A stretch of DNA of 64,000 nt from Crambe crambe (Eukaryota; Porifera; Demospongiae; Poecilosclerida; Crambeidae). Location of the stretch: assembly GCA_963924555.1 (NCBI GenBank), contig OZ004586.1:5724501-5788500 (forward strand), given 5' to 3'. The translations under genes were made by a program, and so were the position numbers. The notes under the pieces were generated by a model. That model did not search any database, was not told the DNA's origin, and saw nothing but the letters and a program-made list of their open reading frames with translations. This document shows positions 60,639-64,000 of this stretch, piece after piece. Position 1 is the stretch's first letter; every line of letters starts with the position of its first letter.

Positions 60639-62984
60639 ATGCTTAAAGTACTGTTATCTTTGTGCCTATTAGGCCTGGTTAGAAGCTTAAGCGACGATGC
60701 AGATATCAGAGCATTTGAAACAGCTAGCGGACTGTATATTACTTTGAGGGACGTTGTCTTTCCGCAACATAAGTTGAACACTGATCGGGTTGAGAACAGA
60801 TTTCTTCTTTTGATGCCTGGAAAAGTGCTTAACTACTTTGATTACTATCCTGGAAGAGATTATGTCAATTTTCTTCAGGTGAGTGCAGCTAGATGGTCCT
60901 ATCTATTGAGCTATATTAATCATGGTGGTTTGAAATAGAACCCAGATGCCTTGAACAAGGAGTCTGTTGTCCCTCCTCATGTGATGGAAAAGTGGTTTGA
61001 TCTTGCAGATGTAATGCCAAGCCCAAATATATTGAATGCTCAAGATACAGGGAAAAGTCTTGCTAATGTGTATGCTTCTATATTGCATGAAATAAAGGTT
61101 TTGAGATTGGATGAAAAGAACAATAATAAACTAGCTGATGTTAATGCAGCAATCACATACCTCAATGAAATGATACTTGATCCTGAAAATGTGACTCTTA
61201 AAGTTCCCCGTCTTAGTCTCTATGAGAGATACCGAGACTTGTATAATGATCGCAAGCTGGAAATGGAAGATGAAATAGAAGAAAAACGAATGAGTATTGG
61301 GTCTTTGGATTATGAGCTTTGGTTCCAAAGACACTATCCATCTCTTCAGTCTAAAGTAGAGAGTGCATACACCAGATGGTTAATATTCGGTGATAAGGAA
61401 AAGGTAGAAATGAAGATAACAATTTTGGATACTGGATCATCTGGACAAATGCTGGAAGAAGCCAGGACATCACTTCGAGCAGCTGCTGTTCAGTCACTTG
61501 ATCGAACTAGGAAAATATATCCTGTTAGCTTTGAACCATCAGATTGGTATAAATATCTACTGCCTGAGTAAGTTTTGGTTAATAGGTATAATAGGAATTT
61601 CCCCACCCTTTAAGGGAAAAAAATTAATTAGTACTCCACAGATACTGTTATGGCCAGAAAAACTTTGGTGATTACCATTTAAGGTATCAGTTTGTTAATA
61701 TGAAATCAATTAGCTAAAGCTAAGCATGTCATAATGAAATGTAGGACTGCATGCTTTGATTGTGATTCTAATTATTCTGTAGAATGCAAAAACCAAGTCA
61801 AGATCAGCTGCGTCTGATGTATGGAAAAGTTTTAAGCAAAAGCAATGCTATTGATGTGATGATTGAGGCAATAAGAAATGGCACTGATATTGGTTCAGTT
61901 GTGGAGGGTTTACAAGGGAATTATATCAAACTACAAGGAATGGCTAAAGCCAACATATCCAATTACATAAACTTGCAGTATAAATGTCTCGGTCATACTT
62001 CTGAATCAGACTGTTCAAAATACGATGAGCTTAGAGGACCCGTAATTGAGGCTATATATGACGAATCACAGGCTTTCTTTTTGTATCAACATGCAAACTA
62101 TTATAATCAGTCAAAAGACTTCATCAATTACCTTCAAAAGGAAAAGGCTGCTTTGGATGTTCAAGGACAGAAGATTCATGCACTACTCAGTGATACAGGT
62201 CCCTATCTTGGAGGTATTCTAGATTCCTCTCAGCTTACAGTGGCTAATATAACTGATACACACAAAGATGATCAGTGGATGCAGTTTGAATTTGACTACG
62301 ATTCATACCAGATGAACAAAAATGACGAAGAGACATCTGAGTCTATTGTGGCACATATGAGTTTCCATGTGTTATTTTTCAGTGGAGGTGGTGACTACTC
62401 TTATAATAAGAACACTGAAGACCATAATCAGAAATTCTCAAAATCATCAATGCGAGTCAAGGGAGAATTTCTTCGTGTTAATATAAAGAGGCCATGGTTC
62501 AAACCTGAAATTTTTGAGAATCCTGAGCTCACATATGTAAGTACTAGATATATAAGTATAGTCGTATATTATACATAGCTATTCATTTGTGATGTAGAGG
62601 GAAAGTGGTGTGGATAGTGCAGCCTCATATGTATCTCCTGGACGAGAACTAACTGAGACTCAGTTTTATGATGAAGTGACTAGTGACCAGACTCATTACA
62701 AACTCCCTGAGTATACTACAGGTTTTCTACTGGCACGCAATATTGAGCTCGAATTCAAGAAATTAGATTCTGAAACTGTCAGTTCATTTATGTCTGAAAT
62801 GTCACATACAGGTGGAAGTGGAGGTTTTCTGTTCTTTCATGCCGGTGCGTCTGTGACTAAAACAAAGCAAACATCACATGTCCAGGTGCAAAAGACTGCT
62901 AGTGGTATGAAGATAAAGATTCCTGGTGCCCAAGTCATTGGATATTATACTGAAACACTGCCACGTTTTCCTATTGAACAGTAA
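60639..62984 (+). CDS. Secreted protein of unrecognised family, paralog R
   Basis: Four exons: 60639..60878, 60939..61567, 61783..62536, 62598..62984; 2010 nt, 669 aa. The signal peptide is MLKVLLSLCLLGLVRS. The N-terminal domain ends SFEPSDWYKYLLPE (compare SLEPADWYHYL in paralog L). A helical middle region follows, then FLRVNIKRPWFKPEIF, YTTGFLLARNIELEF, and a glycine-rich GGSGGFLFF turn. The end is GMKIKIPGAQVIGYYTE...RFP, matching the equivalent block of paralog L. It lacks that paralog's long basic/acidic tail and has one extra intron in the N-terminal domain. No TM helix and no catalytic motif that I can name. Probably secreted; role unknown. Confidence 0.85.
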
Positions 62985-63101
62985 CACTATTTTATAATTG
63001 CTGTTTTAATTAAGTATTTTTTTTTTTTGCGTCCTGATTTTGTTGTTTTAAATCAAAGAGTTGTTGTAAGAGTGCAATCATGTAGCTGGCAATAGCGTTA
63101 T

Positions 63102-63824
63102 TTATTTTTGTTCAGGTTGCAAAGTAATAGGATCAGATTCTTTGGAAGCAAGAAGTCGCTCTTCAACTGGACACGTTTCTTTTTCATCATTGTCATTGAT
63201 TCCACTGCCAGTATTAACAGCTTCTTCAGAAAACGCTTGATACCCTAATATGATGATACACTATAAATGGCAACTAATAATAATAGTATTGCCCTACCAT
63301 TCTGCTTTATCTTCCTATTCCGGACTACTCTGATTACTTTCAGAATCACAAGTACTCCAATAATCACCAGGACAAGCATAACAAGTGCCACTATAATACC
63401 AACAGCTATATTTTTTTCCTTATCACTGCTTCCTATAATAATTTAACATTAAAATGAACATAATCCAAATGTGCACGACTGCATGCATGTAAAAACCTTG
63501 AGGATTACTTGTACTGGTCTCTGTTGATGGTGCTATATCAAGAGAACAAGCACATAATTATGTAAATCTCCACTGAAGAACAGATGAATCTCTTTAGATT
63601 TTTGATGGGAGATTATAATGGAGTTATGCTACTCTCACCAATGCATATTGGTTCCACACCACTCCAACTTCCATTTCGTAAACATATTCGATGCTGTTGT
63701 CCAGAGAGAGTGTAGAGAGTGTCACACGAGTAAATGACCAAATCTCCTGGTTGCACTATTGTAGTATCCACTATTTGATAGTTGATGTGCCCAAAAGGAA
63801 TTGGAGTGAGTGCCTCACACTCGA
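63102..63824 (-). CDS. Sushi/CCP-domain single-pass membrane protein (3' part)
   Basis: Exons on the minus strand: 63824..63639 (CCP domain), 63532..63497 (12-residue Ser/Thr stalk), 63432..63298 (TM), 63244..63102 (cytoplasmic tail and TAA). All junctions are GT/AG and phase 1. The CCP module has the expected four Cys and Trp in order: VECEAL...GDLVIYSC...HRICLRNGSWSG...PICIG. The TM segment is IAVGIIVALVMLVLVIIGVLV, followed by a basic stop-transfer KVIRVVRNRKIK. The 47-residue tail is acidic, without tyrosine motifs apart from GYQAF. Upstream exons, the start and any further CCP domains lie beyond the right edge. It ends tail-to-tail with paralog R, only 117 bp away. Likely a surface receptor or complement-control-like adhesion protein. 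Confidence 0.8.
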
Positions 63825-64000
63825 CTAAAGAATCTGGATTATTATTGTTTGGATGTAGTTTATCAATTTGGCAGTACATGATTTTATGTAGTATAAAAGG
63901 AATGAAGTAATTGATCACAGTCCCAGTCTATATATTTTTGTGCCCTCTAAATCCCCTCTAAATCCAAGCACCTGCTCTCCTGTAAAGCATATCTGAAATG

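Overview
The window looks like nuclear DNA of a sponge, most likely a demosponge of the Amphimedon type. It is AT-rich, with many short introns almost all in phase 1, frequent 'tagctagcta' strings, many foldback MITEs, and SRCR-domain receptor tyrosine kinases. The species is an inference from gene content and texture. No database was searched.

Layout: (1) 254-1644, minus strand: the first two coding exons of UBA5, the UFM1-activating E1, running off the left edge. (2) 1930-44872, plus strand: three tandem paralogous receptor tyrosine kinase genes (here RTK1, RTK2, RTK3), each with 20 coding exons. Each encodes a signal peptide, five SRCR domains (each split over two phase-1 exons), one transmembrane helix, a complete tyrosine kinase fold and a short acidic tail. 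RTK1 (952 aa) and RTK3 (959 aa) are open throughout. RTK2 carries a 13-bp deletion that frameshifts the kinase C-lobe and ends the protein at about 864 aa. (3) Tail-to-tail behind each kinase, on the minus strand, is an Ig-type receptor gene. Copy C (45597-53314) looks intact, with three Ig pairs, small Thr/Ser/Pro stalk exons, a TM helix and a cytoplasmic tail. Copies A (13778-15561) and B (28833-30350) are decayed, and in copy A the Ig1 exon has been flipped by a local inversion of about 550 bp. (4) 53985-54724: a 5'-truncated non-LTR retrotransposon. (5) 54910-62984: two divergent paralogs of a large secreted protein family I do not recognise (814 and 669 aa), sharing a 103-bp start-to-start promoter and the same intron phases. 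(6) 63102-63824, minus strand: the 3' end of a sushi/CCP single-pass membrane protein, running off the right edge.

The main structural result is that RTK2 is a hybrid. From exon 1 to SRCR4 it matches RTK3; from the intron after SRCR4 to the stop it matches RTK1. The two intergenic Ig relics A and B are also close copies. One unequal crossover between RTK1-like and RTK3-like genes in a two-gene ancestor explains all of this: it duplicated a block of about 14 kb (8285-22298 and 22299-38852). Later MITE insertions, a (TC)n expansion, an inversion and the RTK2 frameshift came afterwards.

Read as a whole, the window is a growing and decaying cluster of cell-surface receptors (SRCR kinases, Ig receptors, a sushi protein). 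It resembles an animal recognition or immune-type multigene locus. That functional reading is inference.
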